Counted from the first letter of the stretch, positions 1 through 8,526 are shown. The stretch is DNA of 48,554 bases from Azovibrio sp. (GCA_026414665.1 JAOAIO010000008.1:1-48554), one strand, 5' to 3'. Notes: generated by a model from the letters alone, not told the origin. Numbers and translations: made by a program.

Positions 1-2211
1 GGTGGGAATGTCGCTCTTGCCATCGAGCACCTTGCCGGCGGCGCGGAAGTGGCCAATGTTAGTCATGCAAGAACCGATGAACACCTCGTCGATCTTGTCG
101 CCGGCAACCTCGGAGAGCAGCTTCACATCGTCAGGGTCGTTCGGACAGGCAACGATCGGCTCCTTGATCTCGGCCAGATCGATCTCGATCACGGCAGCAT
201 ACTGGGCATCGGCATCGGCCTTCAGGAGCTCGCCATGCTCGATCCAGTCCTCCATGGCCTTGATGCGGCGCTTCAGGGTACGGGCATCTTGGTAGCCTTC
301 GGCGATCATCCACTTCATGAGCGTGATGTTCGAGCGCAGATATTCGACCACCGGCGCTTTGTTGAGCGCCACGGTACACCCGGCGGCAGAGCGCTCGGCG
401 GAAGCATCGGTGAGCTCGAACGCCTGTTCGACCTTGAGATCGGGCAAGCCCTCGATTTCCAGGATGCGCCCGGAGAAGATGTTTTTCTTACCCTTCTTCT
501 CGACGGTGAGCAGACCTTGCTTGATGGCGTAATAAGGAATGGCGTTCACCAAATCGCGCAGGGTAATGCCCGGCTGCATCTCGCCCTTGAAGCGCACCAG
601 CACCGATTCCGGCATGTCGAGCGGCATGACACCGGTGGCGGCGGCAAAGGCGACCAGGCCGGAACCGGCCGGGAAGGAGATGCCGATCGGGAAGCGGGTG
701 TGCGAGTCGCCACCGGTGCCGACGGTATCCGGCAGCAGCAAGCGATTGAGCCAGGAGTGGATGACGCCGTCGCCCGGACGCAGCGAGACGCCGCCACGGG
801 TCGAGATGAAGGACGGCAGTTCGCGGTGCATCTTGACATCCACCAGCTTTGGATAAGCCGCGGTGTGGCAGAAGGATTGCATGACGAGATCGGCGGAGAA
901 GCCGAGGCAGGCCAGATCCTTCAGTTCGTCGCGGGTCATCGGGCCGGTGGTGTCTTGCGAGCCGACGGTGGTCATCTTCGGCTCGCAGTAGGTGCCGGGC
1001 AGAACCCCCTTGCCTTCGGGCAGGCCACAGGCGCGACCGACCATCTTCTGCGCCAGGGTATAGCCCTTGCCAGGATCATTCGGTTGCTGCGGCAAACGGA
1101 ACAGGGTGGAAGCCGGCAGACCCAGGGCTTCACGCGCCTTAGCCGTGAGGCCACGGCCGATGATGAGCGGGATGCGGCCACCGGCGCGCACTTCGTCGAG
1201 CAGCACCAGGGTCTTCAATTGCGCTTCGGCAATCACGGCACCGTTCTTCATCGCCGTGACCTTGCCGCTCGTCTGGTCGATCTTCAGCTCGATTTCGTCA
1301 CCCATCTCCATCTGGGTCACGTCGATTTCGATCGGCAGCGCGCCGGCATCTTCCATGGTATTGAAGAAGATTGGCGCGATCTTGCCGCCCAGACAGACGC
1401 CGCCGAAACGCTTATTGGGCACGAAAGGAATGTCCTGACCGGTAAACCACAGCACCGAGTTGGTAGCCGACTTGCGCGAAGAACCGGTCCCCACCACATC
1501 GCCGACATAGGCGATCTGATTGCCCTTGGCAGCCAGCCGCTCGAGCTGCTTCACGGGGCCGCGCACGCCCGGCTCGTCGGCCTCGATGCCAGGACGCGGG
1601 TTCTTCAGCATGGCCAGGGCATGCAAGGGAATATCAGGCCGTGACCAGGCATCGGGCGCCGGCGACAGATCATCGGTGTTGGTCTCACCGGAAACCTTGA
1701 ACACGGTAAGTTTCAGCGAGGCCGGCACTTCCGGACGCGAAGTAAACCACTCGGCATCGGCCCAAGATTGCATCACGGCCTTGGCATTGGCATTGCCGGC
1801 CTTGGCGAGCTCGGCGACATCGTGGAAGTAGTCGAACACGAGCAAGGTCTTCTTCAAGCCATTGGCCGCCACTGCGCCGACTTGAGCATCGGCGAGCAGC
1901 TCGATCAAGGGCTTGACGTTATAGCCGCCTAGCATGGTGCCAAGCAATTCGGTCGCCTTTTCCCTCGAAATGAGCGCACAGCTTGCCTCGCCCTTGGCCA
2001 CCTTGGCGAGAAACTCGGCTTTGACCTTGGCGGCATCATCCACGCCAGCGGGCACGCGGTAGGTGAGCAGCTCGACCAGAAAATCCTCTTCGCCCTTGGG
2101 GGGGTTCTGCAGCAGCGCGATCAGCTCGGTGGTCTGCTGCTTGGACAGGGGCAGAGGCGGAATGCCAAGCGCGGCGCGCTCGGCAACATGGGCACGGTAA
2201 GCTTCAAGCAC
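1..2211 (-). CDS. acnB: Aconitate hydratase B (AcnB), 3' end outside window
   Basis: Bifunctional aconitase / 2-methylisocitrate dehydratase of the TCA cycle, cytosolic, with a [4Fe-4S] cluster. The minus-strand frame is open from the window edge to a GTG at 2211 and gives 737 residues of the roughly 860 usual for AcnB. The translation follows E. coli AcnB closely from the first residues ([13 protein letters not shown]) through [71 protein letters not shown] and the Fe-S cysteine in [11 protein letters not shown] (about residue 715). The other two cluster cysteines lie beyond the edge. GTG is chosen because AAGGAAG sits 5 bases upstream and the homology starts there. The gene is incomplete only because the window ends. 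Confidence 0.98.
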   Translation of the reverse strand, partial: MLEAYRAHVAERAALGIPPLPLSKQQTTELIALLQNPPKGEEDFLVELLTYRVPAGVDDAAKVKAEFLAKVAKGEASCALISREKATELLGTMLGGYNVKPLIELLADAQVGAVAANGLKKTLLVFDYFHDVAELAKAGNANAKAVMQSWADAEWFTSRPEVPASLKLTVFKVSGETNTDDLSPAPDAWSRPDIPLHALAMLKNPRPGIEADEPGVRGPVKQLERLAAKGNQIAYVGDVVGTGSSRKSATNSVLWFTGQDIPFVPNKRFGGVCLGGKIAPIFFNTMEDAGALPIEIDVTQMEMGDEIELKIDQTSGKVTAMKNGAVIAEAQLKTLVLLDEVRAGGRIPLIIGRGLTAKAREALGLPASTLFRLPQQPNDPGKGYTLAQKMVGRACGLPEGKGVLPGTYCEPKMTTVGSQDTTGPMTRDELKDLACLGFSADLVMQSFCHTAAYPKLVDVKMHRELPSFISTRGGVSLRPGDGVIHSWLNRLLLPDTVGTGGDSHTRFPIGISFPAGSGLVAFAAATGVMPLDMPESVLVRFKGEMQPGITLRDLVNAIPYYAIKQGLLTVEKKGKKNIFSGRILEIEGLPDLKVEQAFELTDASAERSAAGCTVALNKAPVVEYLRSNITLMKWMIAEGYQDARTLKRRIKAMEDWIEHGELLKADADAQYAAVIEIDLAEIKEPIVACPNDPDDVKLLSEVAGDKIDEVFIGSCMTNIGHFRAAGKVLDGKSDIPT

Positions 2212-2745
2212 GGGGACTTCCTTTCGTGAAGTTGGCGGGAAGAAATCGGGAGCGAACCCGGTGTTGGTAAACAACCCCGAACATCTCCCCCCAGAGACAC
2301 GCAACGCAGCGAGAACGGGCGCCGGCATCGACCGCCGCCTCACCCGACTCCGACGAGGTGATCGGTGCGGCGCAAACCGCGCTTCCTTTGCGTCTTACGC
2401 GCCTCCGTGGTTCGACACGGGTAGGACAGCTATTCTACGACATCGCCAGACCACGCGGGTTCAGGGCCAAGTCTTATATATTTTATCTTTTACAGCGCCA
2501 TTCCCGCCAAGTTTTTCTCGATTTTTTCTCACCCTGCCCGGCGCCTGCGCGCCTTCGGCAAACTGCCAGGCAGGCAAAGGGCAAGGCGCGGCGCCCAGCG
2601 CGATGTCCATCGAACCGATGGGCAAGGCGGCGCGCACCGCGTAGCGCCGCCATCCGACCGCGCCGCAAGCCAGCTGCTTTGCCGACTTGGCAGGCCGCCC
2701 ATGACCAGCGCACACTAGTCCTGGCAAACCCAGCGTTACGACGAG
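2212..2745. other. 534-base gene-free interval upstream of acnB
   Basis: Interval between the divergent acnB start and the phosphodiesterase-like gene. The short frames here have no recognisable domains and read like GC-rich noise. Apart from the AT-rich block at 2471-2490 and a poly-T stretch near 2513-2527 I see no RNA gene, repeat or strong terminator. Confidence 0.5.
2480..2510 (-). promoter_or_regulatory. Candidate acnB promoter
   Basis: On the minus strand, TTGGCG (2510-2505) precedes an AT-rich block holding GATAAA (17 bases further) and TAAAAT (19 bases further), the only AT-rich patch in the gene-free interval. If used, acnB mRNA would carry a leader of about 260 nt. The patch also reads TCTTATATA on the plus strand, a half-palindrome that could be an operator. 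Both readings rest on sequence alone. Confidence 0.33.
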
Positions 2746-3966
2746 ATGGCACGGATGCATCCCGATACACCCGACCTACCACCCCCACCTTCTAGCCACG
2801 CCGGCCTGGCGAATCTGCTCGCCAGTCTCGCCGCCATCAGCGGCGGCCCCAGCCTGCCGGCCACGCCGCTTCCCGGACTCGCCGCCGCGCTGGCGGGCTG
2901 TCGCAGCGTGATCTTGCTCGTTGTCGATGGACTTGGCACAGCCCAGCTCGAACGCCATTTGGCGCACAGCAGCCTCGCGCGGCAGCGCTTTGCCAACCTC
3001 GAATCAGTATTTCCCAGTACCACGGCAAGCGCCGTCGGCACCCTGCTTACCGGGCTCTCCCCGATCAGCCACGGCCTCACCGGCTGGCATCTATGGGCCG
3101 AAGAAGCCACGCCCGGCGCAGCCGAGCTGCTCGCCATCTTGCCGCTTACCCGCCGCGGCGGCCCACCCCCGACACAGGCCGAACGGCAAACCTGGGCAAA
3201 ACGTATCTTGGCGGCGCCGGATCTCCCGGTGCCGCTTGATCTCTCGACCCGTCTCGCGGCGCGCGTGACGCACATCGCGCCGCAGAGCATCATCGACTCG
3301 CCATTCAACCGTGCTGTAAGCCAAGGTGCGCGGCGCTACGGCTACTCGCAGCTCGAAGCGATGTTCGCATGTTTGCGCCAAGCGCTCGAGACCCCGACGC
3401 CCGACCGCCTGCACTACATCTATGCCTACTGGCCCGACTACGACAGCCTCGCGCACCAGCACGGCCCGGATAGTCCGGCAGCCCGGGCTGCCCTGCAAGC
3501 CTTCGAAACGCACTTGAACACTTTCCTCGCCGCCGGGCTCGCAGGCGCCGCCTTGCTCATCACGGCCGACCACGGTTTCATCACGGCGCCCCCTGAGCGC
3601 CTCATCCACCTCGACGACCTACCCGAACTCAAGCGCCTGCTACGCCGCCCGCTCTCCGGCGAACGGCGCGCCGCCTATGCCCACATCCAGCCTGGCCGGG
3701 TGGAGGAATTCGCGCAACGCGCCCGAGAATGCCTGGGACACGCGCTCTGGGTCTGCCCAAGCCAAGCGCTGCTCGCAGCCGGCTGGTTCGGCCAAGGCCC
3801 CTTGCACCCACGCCTTGCTTCCCGCATCGGCGACCTCACCCTGATCCCGAAGGCCGATTGGACCCTGAAAGACAGCCTGCCTGGAGAGCGAGATTTCCAC
3901 TTACTCGGAATGCACGGTGGCGTCAGCCCAGATGAACGGCAAATCCCCCTCTGCCTATTCCGCTAA
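2746..3966 (+). CDS. Alkaline phosphatase superfamily protein (type I phosphodiesterase/nucleotide pyrophosphatase-like)
   Basis: A 406-aa metal-dependent hydrolase of the phosphodiesterase/nucleotide pyrophosphatase branch of the alkaline phosphatase fold. Visible landmarks in order: VVDGLG with the metal-ligand Asp about residue 61, FPSTTAS with the likely nucleophile Thr about 92, YWPDYDSLAHQHG about 230 (Asp and His ligands) and ITADHGF about 270 (Asp-His ligands). There is no evident signal peptide, so it is probably cytoplasmic. The substrate cannot be read from the sequence. Two ATGs (2746 and 2755) are possible starts; neither has a strong ribosome site. It stands alone, transcribed away from acnB. 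Confidence 0.85.
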   Translation: MARMHPDTPDLPPPPSSHAGLANLLASLAAISGGPSLPATPLPGLAAALAGCRSVILLVVDGLGTAQLERHLAHSSLARQRFANLESVFPSTTASAVGTLLTGLSPISHGLTGWHLWAEEATPGAAELLAILPLTRRGGPPPTQAERQTWAKRILAAPDLPVPLDLSTRLAARVTHIAPQSIIDSPFNRAVSQGARRYGYSQLEAMFACLRQALETPTPDRLHYIYAYWPDYDSLAHQHGPDSPAARAALQAFETHLNTFLAAGLAGAALLITADHGFITAPPERLIHLDDLPELKRLLRRPLSGERRAAYAHIQPGRVEEFAQRARECLGHALWVCPSQALLAAGWFGQGPLHPRLASRIGDLTLIPKADWTLKDSLPGERDFHLLGMHGGVSPDERQIPLCLFR

Positions 3967-4389
3967 TCCAGCATGATCGATGCGCGCGTGCGTGAGCGTG
4001 AGCATGAAAGCGGCGCGCCCTCTCTTTCAAGCCTACTACAAGGAGGGGCAGGGAAGATCGAGGCGCGCAAGCCACGCAGCCTCTGGCAGACCGCCTGCCC
4101 TACCCGTCCATTTCTACCTGCCCATTTCTTGAGCAACCGCAATTTTTGCTGCCGGACCGGCCACTTAGCGCACCTATCCCAGGCTTATCCACAGACTTCC
4201 CCCCGCTGCGCGGGGATAAACCTAGCTTATCCCCGCCCGCAAGCGCCGCCTCAAACTAACCGCGAACCGCCACAAGCTACCTGCCAATTTTGCGGGCAGA
4301 ATCGAAAAGCCATTGATTTTTCAAAGCTTAACTGCACTATCCCAAGCTTATCCACATGCTTACCCCCGGTAAGCGGGGATAAACCTAGC
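3967..4389. other. Gene-free interval between convergent genes, holding DnaA-box repeats
   Basis: The phosphodiesterase-like gene ends at 3966 and the S4 gene ends at 4390 on the other strand, so no promoter is needed here. A 201-residue plus-strand frame from 3973 crosses it but has low-complexity composition, no domain and runs into the S4 gene antisense, so I do not call it. The notable content is the pair of repeats at 4171-4230 and 4334-4393. Confidence 0.7.
4171..4230. repeat. DnaA-box repeat, copy 1
   Basis: A 60-base unit sharing 50 of 60 positions with copy 2 at 4334-4393. It holds a perfect DnaA-box consensus TTATCCACA at 4185-4193 (+), TTATCCCCG on the minus strand at 4219-4211, and TTATCCCCG at 4227-4235 (+), which just crosses the end of the unit. 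Between the first two boxes is a 6-bp hairpin, CCCCGC/GCGGGG with loop TGC (4201-4215). The box consensus is established knowledge from E. coli; binding here is inferred. Confidence 0.75.
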
Positions 4390-4393
4390 TTAT
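4334..4393. repeat. DnaA-box repeat, copy 2
   Basis: Second copy, 163 bases after copy 1. TTATCCACA is at 4348-4356 (+), TTATCCCCG on the minus strand at 4382-4374, and TTATTCGCA at 4390-4398 (+). The three boxes keep exactly the spacing of copy 1 (26 and 16 bases). The central hairpin has a different sequence, GCTTACC/GGTAAGC with loop CCC (4358-4374), so the structure is kept although the bases changed. The last box overlaps the stop codon of the S4 gene. Confidence 0.75.
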
Positions 4394-4626
4394 TCGCACG
4401 CCGACTCGTCCACCGCGCCTCTGAGCACCCACATCTCGCCTTGGAACGCGACTCGTTGCCCCGGCCGCAACTTGGCCCGCTTGCGGCGCTCGACTTCACC
4501 ATCGACGCGCACCAAGCCAGCCGCCACCACAGCGTGCGCTTCACCCCCGGAGCCGACCAGTGCCGTGGCTTTCAATAACTGATCGAGCTGAATGTACGCG
4601 CCGCGCACGATGAACTCCCGACGCAT
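4390..4626 (-). CDS. Small S4-domain RNA-binding protein
   Basis: A 78-aa protein made almost entirely of one S4 RNA-binding fold (YbcJ-like): IQLDQLLKATALVGSGGEA, then GLVRVDGEVERRKRAKLRPG, the usual helix-turn and VDG...R..K..pG signature. It probably binds structured RNA, perhaps rRNA, in the cytoplasm; no catalytic domain is attached. The start is set at 4626 because GGAGGT lies 4 bases upstream; a longer reading would add six residues before the ribosome site. Its TAA overlaps the last DnaA-like box of repeat copy 2. Confidence 0.85.
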   Translation of the reverse strand: MRREFIVRGAYIQLDQLLKATALVGSGGEAHAVVAAGLVRVDGEVERRKRAKLRPGQRVAFQGEMWVLRGAVDESACE

Positions 4627-4778
4627 GGATACCTCCGCCATCAAAGCGTGCGATTGTCGCAGAAACCCGCGCCGCGCCCCAGACCATGGTCAGGCCGCGC
4701 TCCAGCTTGGCCGCGCCGGGCTAGATGCTAGCGCGATGCGCCGCTACACTCTTTTCTTTTTTTGCCAAGCGCCGCGTC

Positions 4779-5816
4779 ATGTCCCGTCTTCAGAAAATCT
4801 CCCAATACGGCCAGCAGATCTGGCTCGACAATCTCTCTCGCCACCTGCTCGATTCCGGCGAACTCGCGCGCTGGATCCGCGAAGATGCCATTGCTGGCGT
4901 CACATCTAATCCCGCCATTTTTTACAACGCCATCAAGCATGATGCGAGCTACCAAGCCGATTTAGCCCGTATCAAAGCCACGATCGCCGCACCCGAAGCA
5001 CGCTTCGAGGCGCTGGTGCTGCCCGACATCCGCCGCGCCTGCGACATCCTACGCCCGCTCTACGACGCCTCCAATGGGGACAAGGGTTATGTGAGCTTCG
5101 AGGTGTCCCCCTCCCTGGCCCATGACGCCGCAGGCACCCTCGCTGCCGCCCAGCGGCTCTGGCACGAGATCGACCGCCCCAATGCCATGATCAAGATCCC
5201 CGCCACCCAGGCCGGGATCGAAGCCGTGGCGAGCGCCATCGCAGCCGGCATCAATGTGAACGTCACCTTGATCTTCGGTCCGCACCAGCTCGCCGCCGTG
5301 CAGGCTGCGCACCGCCGCGGCCTCGAAGCCCGTGCCGCGCAAGGCGAAGCCATTGCCCGCATCGCCTCCGTGGCTTCCGTCTTCATCAGCCGCATCGACA
5401 CGCTCCTCGATCCGCGGCTGCCGCCGGAGCTGCAAGGCAAGATCGCCATTGCCTCGGCTCGTGCCGCTTACGCGCGCTGGCGCGAACTGCCACCGCTGCC
5501 GGCCGGCGCCAGGCCGCAGAAGTTGCTGTGGGCTTCGACTTCGAGCAAGAACCCGGCTTACCGGGACGTGTGCTATGTCGAGGCGCTGATTGGCCCTGAC
5601 ACGGTCAATACGGTGCCCGATGCCACCCTCGCGGCGTTCCGCGACCACGGCGAAGCCGCGCCGACATTGGCATGCTGCCCGGAAGAAAGCCAAGGTCTGC
5701 TCGCCGCCCTCGCCGCGCGCGGCGTCGACATGGACCAGGTCGGCGAGGAACTGCTCGCCGCGGGCCTTGCTCAGTTCGAGGACGCCTTCGCCAAGCTGCT
5801 CGAACTCATGACATAA
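4779..5816 (+). CDS. tal: Transaldolase
   Basis: Transfers a dihydroxyacetone unit between sugar phosphates in the non-oxidative pentose phosphate pathway, cytosolic. The 345-aa product shows WLDNLSR near the N-terminus, GVTSNPAIFYNAI, YVSFEVSP, the Schiff-base lysine in MIKIPAT (about residue 139), GINVNVTLIF and WASTSSKNP. Length fits the longer Tal subfamily (about 340-370 aa). The start ATG at 4779 is chosen because homology begins with MSRLQKISQYGQ; an upstream ATG at 4725 would add 18 residues that look random. The ribosome site is weak. The gene stands between a minus-strand S4 gene and an MDR oxidoreductase. Confidence 0.95.
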   Translation: MSRLQKISQYGQQIWLDNLSRHLLDSGELARWIREDAIAGVTSNPAIFYNAIKHDASYQADLARIKATIAAPEARFEALVLPDIRRACDILRPLYDASNGDKGYVSFEVSPSLAHDAAGTLAAAQRLWHEIDRPNAMIKIPATQAGIEAVASAIAAGINVNVTLIFGPHQLAAVQAAHRRGLEARAAQGEAIARIASVASVFISRIDTLLDPRLPPELQGKIAIASARAAYARWRELPPLPAGARPQKLLWASTSSKNPAYRDVCYVEALIGPDTVNTVPDATLAAFRDHGEAAPTLACCPEESQGLLAALAARGVDMDQVGEELLAAGLAQFEDAFAKLLELMT

Positions 5817-5824
5817 GCCCCAAA

Positions 5825-5864
5825 CGGCGCGGCGGCAAACCAGCTGAACCAAACCGCCGCGCCG
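5825..5864. terminator. GC-rich stem-loop after tal, terminator-like
   Basis: CGGCGCGGCGG (5825-5835) pairs perfectly with CCGCCGCGCCG (5854-5864), an 11-bp stem with an 18-base loop lying 8 bases after the tal stop. No T-run follows, so it may be a weak or Rho-assisted terminator, or a 3'-end stabiliser. Confidence 0.45.
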
Positions 5865-5900
5865 CCATTCAAAACGCTATCGTTTTGCCAGAGTCCTGCC

Positions 5901-6923
5901 ATGCAAGCCGTCGCTTACCAGAAATCCCTGCCCATCACCGCCCCCGACAGCCTCCAGGATGTAACCTTGCCGGACCCCGAGCCACAAGGCCGGGATCTGC
6001 TCGTGGAGGTGCGCGCCGTATCCGCCAACCCGATCGACACCAAGGTGCGCCGGCGCGCCGAGCCGCCGCCCGGCGAATGGAAAGTGCTGGGCTGGGACGC
6101 GGCCGGCATCGTGCGTGCCGTCGGCCCCGAAGTCAGCCTGTTCAAGCCCGGCGACCGGGTTTGGTACGCTGGCGCCCTGAACCGTCCCGGCAGCAATGCC
6201 GAGCTACAGCTCGTGGATGAGCGCATCGTCGGGCGCATGCCGGAACGGCTCGATTTCGCCGCCGCCGCCGCTCTGCCATTGACCAGCATCACCGCTTGGG
6301 AAATGCTGTTCGACCGTCTCGGCCTGACACCTGGCGGTCACGCCGGGCAAAGCCTGCTCATCGTCGGCGCCGCCGGCGGCGTTGGCTCGATCATGACCCA
6401 GCTGGCACGCCAGCTCACCGACATCACCATCATCGGCACGGCCAGCCGCCCGCACACCCTGGCCTGGGTCGAAGACATGGGCGCCCAGCATGTCATCGAC
6501 CACAGCCGCCCCTTGACCGAGGAATTGCGCCGACTGGGCATCCCGCAGGTGGACTACGTCGTCAGCCTCACCCACACCGACGCGCATTTCGCGGCCATCG
6601 CCGACAGCATCGCCCCCCAAGGCCGCTTCGGCCTCATCGATGACCCCCAGCATCTCGACGTGCTGCGCCTGAAGCCCAAAAGCGTCTCGCTGCACTGGGA
6701 ATCGATGTTTACCCGCTCGTTGTTCGGAACGCCGGACATGATCGCCCAACACCACATCCTTAACCGCATCACCGCGCTGGTCGATGCCGGGCGCATCCGC
6801 AGCACGTGCGCCGAGCACTTCGGGCGCATCGATCCTGCGAATCTCAAACGCGCCCACGCCCTACTCGAAAGTGGTCAAGCCCGCGGCAAGATCGTGCTCT
6901 CCGGTTTTGCCACGCCGGCTTAA
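5901..6923 (+). CDS. Zinc-type alcohol dehydrogenase/quinone oxidoreductase-like MDR protein
   Basis: A 340-aa medium-chain dehydrogenase/reductase with the N-terminal GroES-like part (VRAVSANPIDTKVR, GWDAAGIVRAVG, FKPGDRVWYAG) followed by a Rossmann domain with the NAD(P)H-binding GAAGGVGS at about residue 156. It resembles the 'zinc-binding alcohol dehydrogenase family protein' group, which reduces quinones or enones with NADPH. The catalytic-zinc cysteines of true alcohol dehydrogenases are not evident, so a zinc-free quinone reductase activity is more likely. The gene is 84 bases behind tal and separated from it by a stem-loop. It converges on the zorAB-like operon. Confidence 0.88.
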   Translation: MQAVAYQKSLPITAPDSLQDVTLPDPEPQGRDLLVEVRAVSANPIDTKVRRRAEPPPGEWKVLGWDAAGIVRAVGPEVSLFKPGDRVWYAGALNRPGSNAELQLVDERIVGRMPERLDFAAAAALPLTSITAWEMLFDRLGLTPGGHAGQSLLIVGAAGGVGSIMTQLARQLTDITIIGTASRPHTLAWVEDMGAQHVIDHSRPLTEELRRLGIPQVDYVVSLTHTDAHFAAIADSIAPQGRFGLIDDPQHLDVLRLKPKSVSLHWESMFTRSLFGTPDMIAQHHILNRITALVDAGRIRSTCAEHFGRIDPANLKRAHALLESGQARGKIVLSGFATPA

Positions 6924-6947
6924 GGCAAGGCGGCGCGGCAAAGTCCG

Positions 6948-7307
6948 TCATCCCAGCGCGCTTCGCCCAGGCAAGGGCGGCAGCCCATGGCGCGCCCGCG
7001 CCTTGGTACAGGCTTCCAACGGCGCACCGGCGGCATCATAAGGATCGAATTCCCGGCAAGTGCTGGAGCGCAAAGGATAAATCCGGCAGGCCACCTGCTC
7101 TCCGATGCGCCCAGCCAGCGCGACACAGCGCCAAGCCGCTGGCCCTTGCCGGGCTACCACCCGCATGGCGCGCAAATGCGGCGAAACGTTTTCGGTCAGC
7201 GCCACGGGCACGCTACCGCCCGGCGCATCGTCACACTCGCCCCAATAGAACGAGACCCGCAAGCCGGAACAGCAGGCACCGCAGCGCGTACAAGGCGAAT
7301 CGGACAT
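6948..7307 (-). CDS. YkgJ family cysteine cluster protein
   Basis: A 119-aa protein beginning with the CxxCxxCC signature (PCTRCGACC) and continuing CRIYPLRSSTCREF and LEACTKAR, the pattern of the YkgJ/UPF0153 family thought to bind zinc or an Fe-S cluster; the biochemical role is not established. ATG at 7307 places the motif at residues 5-12 as in relatives; an upstream TTG is possible. It follows the 160-aa gene by 15 bases on the same strand and is likely the last gene of the ZorAB-like transcript. Whether it shares a function or is simply cotranscribed cannot be told. Confidence 0.85.
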   Translation of the reverse strand: MSDSPCTRCGACCSGLRVSFYWGECDDAPGGSVPVALTENVSPHLRAMRVVARQGPAAWRCVALAGRIGEQVACRIYPLRSSTCREFDPYDAAGAPLEACTKARARHGLPPLPGRSALG

Positions 7308-7322
7308 GCGCCCCCCCAAGAC

Positions 7323-7805
7323 TCAAAACGCTGGCGCCGCCAGCGCGCGGCGCAAGAAACATTCGACCCGGTCGAGATTGGCGGCCAAGTCGGCGCTCAA
7401 AGGGAAATCGGGCGCCCGGGCTTGTGCGCAAGCCGCCTGCAAGCCCCGGCAGCAGGCCGCGAAACGACGCGGATCGGCAGCAAAATCACACACCCGCCGC
7501 AACAGGCGCTCGACCAGCTCTCGGTCGGCGAGTAAGCGCCGCGCCTCCCAGTCCATGGGCTGCGCCAGCCCCAGGCAGGCATATTTGAGATGCAAGAAAT
7601 CCGTGGCCTCGCCTTGCAGGCGAAACGCCATCACCCCACGAGCAATGCGCCGCTTGCGATCCATGGCCGGGCGCCCGCCGAAAGCATCGCGCACCCGCTC
7701 TAGGCTTTGGCTCATCGCCTGGGGTTGGCCCCAGCCGAATTGGCGAGGACGGCCGGTCAAACACGCACCGAGTTGGGCCTGCAAGTTCTCCAAGGCGCTT
7801 GCCAT
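7323..7805 (-). CDS. Uncharacterised 160-aa protein, third gene of the ZorAB-like operon
   Basis: I do not recognise this protein with certainty. Its ATG (7805) follows the ZorB-like stop by one base, indicating translational coupling. The product is arginine-rich and probably all-helical, without signal peptide or membrane segment. It includes RRIARGVMAFRLQGEATDF, LKYACLGLA, and a C-terminal stretch with F-x-x-C-x-x-G-L (PRRFAACCRGLQAAC) followed by NLDRVECFLRRAL. From memory, ZorC (EH_Signature) proteins carry a comparable F-x-x-C-x-x-G-L ... N-x-x-x-L-x-x-F-L pattern, so a shortened ZorC-like module is a possibility. That is a hypothesis, not an assignment. Typical ZorC is several hundred residues longer. 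Confidence 0.8.
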   Translation of the reverse strand: MASALENLQAQLGACLTGRPRQFGWGQPQAMSQSLERVRDAFGGRPAMDRKRRIARGVMAFRLQGEATDFLHLKYACLGLAQPMDWEARRLLADRELVERLLRRVCDFAADPRRFAACCRGLQAACAQARAPDFPLSADLAANLDRVECFLRRALAAPAF

Positions 7806-7806
7806 G

Positions 7807-8526
7807 TCAATGATCCAAAGGACACCGATTGTCGCCATCGAGCGGCTGCGCGCGGGGCGGCTCGCGGCGCTCGCCGATTTCGAGGAACTCCAAGCGTAAT
7901 TCGATGCGGCGGCTTTCCGCATCGCTTGCCTTCAAGGCGTTGAAGGAAGCACCGCTCACGAGAAACAGCTCGCGCACCTGGCGTCTTTCGGCATCGCTCA
8001 AGGCGTCCGGCGCCGGTGGCCCCGCCATGAGCACGCAAAGCACTCGCTCGGAGCGCTGCAAGGACAAGTTGAGATTGTGCAAATAGCTGCCCCGCGCATC
8101 GGCAAAACCCTCTACCACGATGCGCTTGAGCCATTTTTCGCCAAGCGGGTCGCTAGCAGCTGCCAGCACCTTGGGCACGAAAGCGCGTAAGAGCCGCGCC
8201 TGGGCTTCGTCGAGCTTGTGACTATTGCTCTCGAAGCGAGCCCGGTCGCCGAAATCCACCACCCGACCGCGTACGCTGACGCCGGGAAAATCAAGACTGG
8301 CCTGCTCGATGCCGGCCATGATCCGGGCGATATCCGCCTCGCGTGCGGCCTTTAAGTCTTCGGTCTCGGCGATCTCGTCGGTGATAGCCAGCAGCGCCAC
8401 GCTCATGGCGACCAGAAACAGCACCATGAGCGCCGTCATCAAATCCGAGAAGGAAATCCAGAAGGGCCGTTCCGCCTCGTCGCGACGCACGGGCCGGGCG
8501 ACGGCACGCTTGCCAGCCAAGCTCAT
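7807..8526 (-). CDS. ZorB-like OmpA/MotB-family stator protein
   Basis: A 239-aa inner-membrane protein. A short basic N-terminus leads to FWISFSDLMTALMVLFLV, one membrane helix (about 23-48) with the MotB/ZorB-type proton-carrying aspartate at residue 28. A periplasmic coil follows, then an OmpA-like peptidoglycan-binding domain (about 85-215) with VEGFADARGSYLHNLNLS, LQRSERV and a final SRRIELRLEF. The SFSDLMTALMVLFLV segment is characteristic of ZorB of the Zorya anti-phage system rather than flagellar MotB. ATG overlaps the upstream stop (ATGA), so it is translationally coupled to the ZorA-like gene. Expected to assemble with it as an ion-driven motor anchored to the wall. Confidence 0.85.
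   Translation of the reverse strand: MSLAGKRAVARPVRRDEAERPFWISFSDLMTALMVLFLVAMSVALLAITDEIAETEDLKAAREADIARIMAGIEQASLDFPGVSVRGRVVDFGDRARFESNSHKLDEAQARLLRAFVPKVLAAASDPLGEKWLKRIVVEGFADARGSYLHNLNLSLQRSERVLCVLMAGPPAPDALSDAERRQVRELFLVSGASFNALKASDAESRRIELRLEFLEIGERREPPRAQPLDGDNRCPLDH

Noticed and set aside
49-1644. 531-codon plus-strand open frame
   Set aside because: Exact antisense of acnB; composition is the mirror of a GC-rich gene and it has no domain.
2461-2788. Two minus-strand frames of about 100 codons in the acnB upstream region
   Set aside because: No ribosome site, no recognisable domain, and overlapping frames of similar length as expected by chance at this GC content.
4171-4398. CRISPR array
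   Set aside because: Only two imperfect units with a 103-base gap and internal palindromic boxes; no cas genes.
3973-4578. 201-codon plus-strand frame through the repeat region
   Set aside because: No domain, crosses the DnaA-box repeats and is antisense to the S4 gene, which has a clear family and ribosome site.
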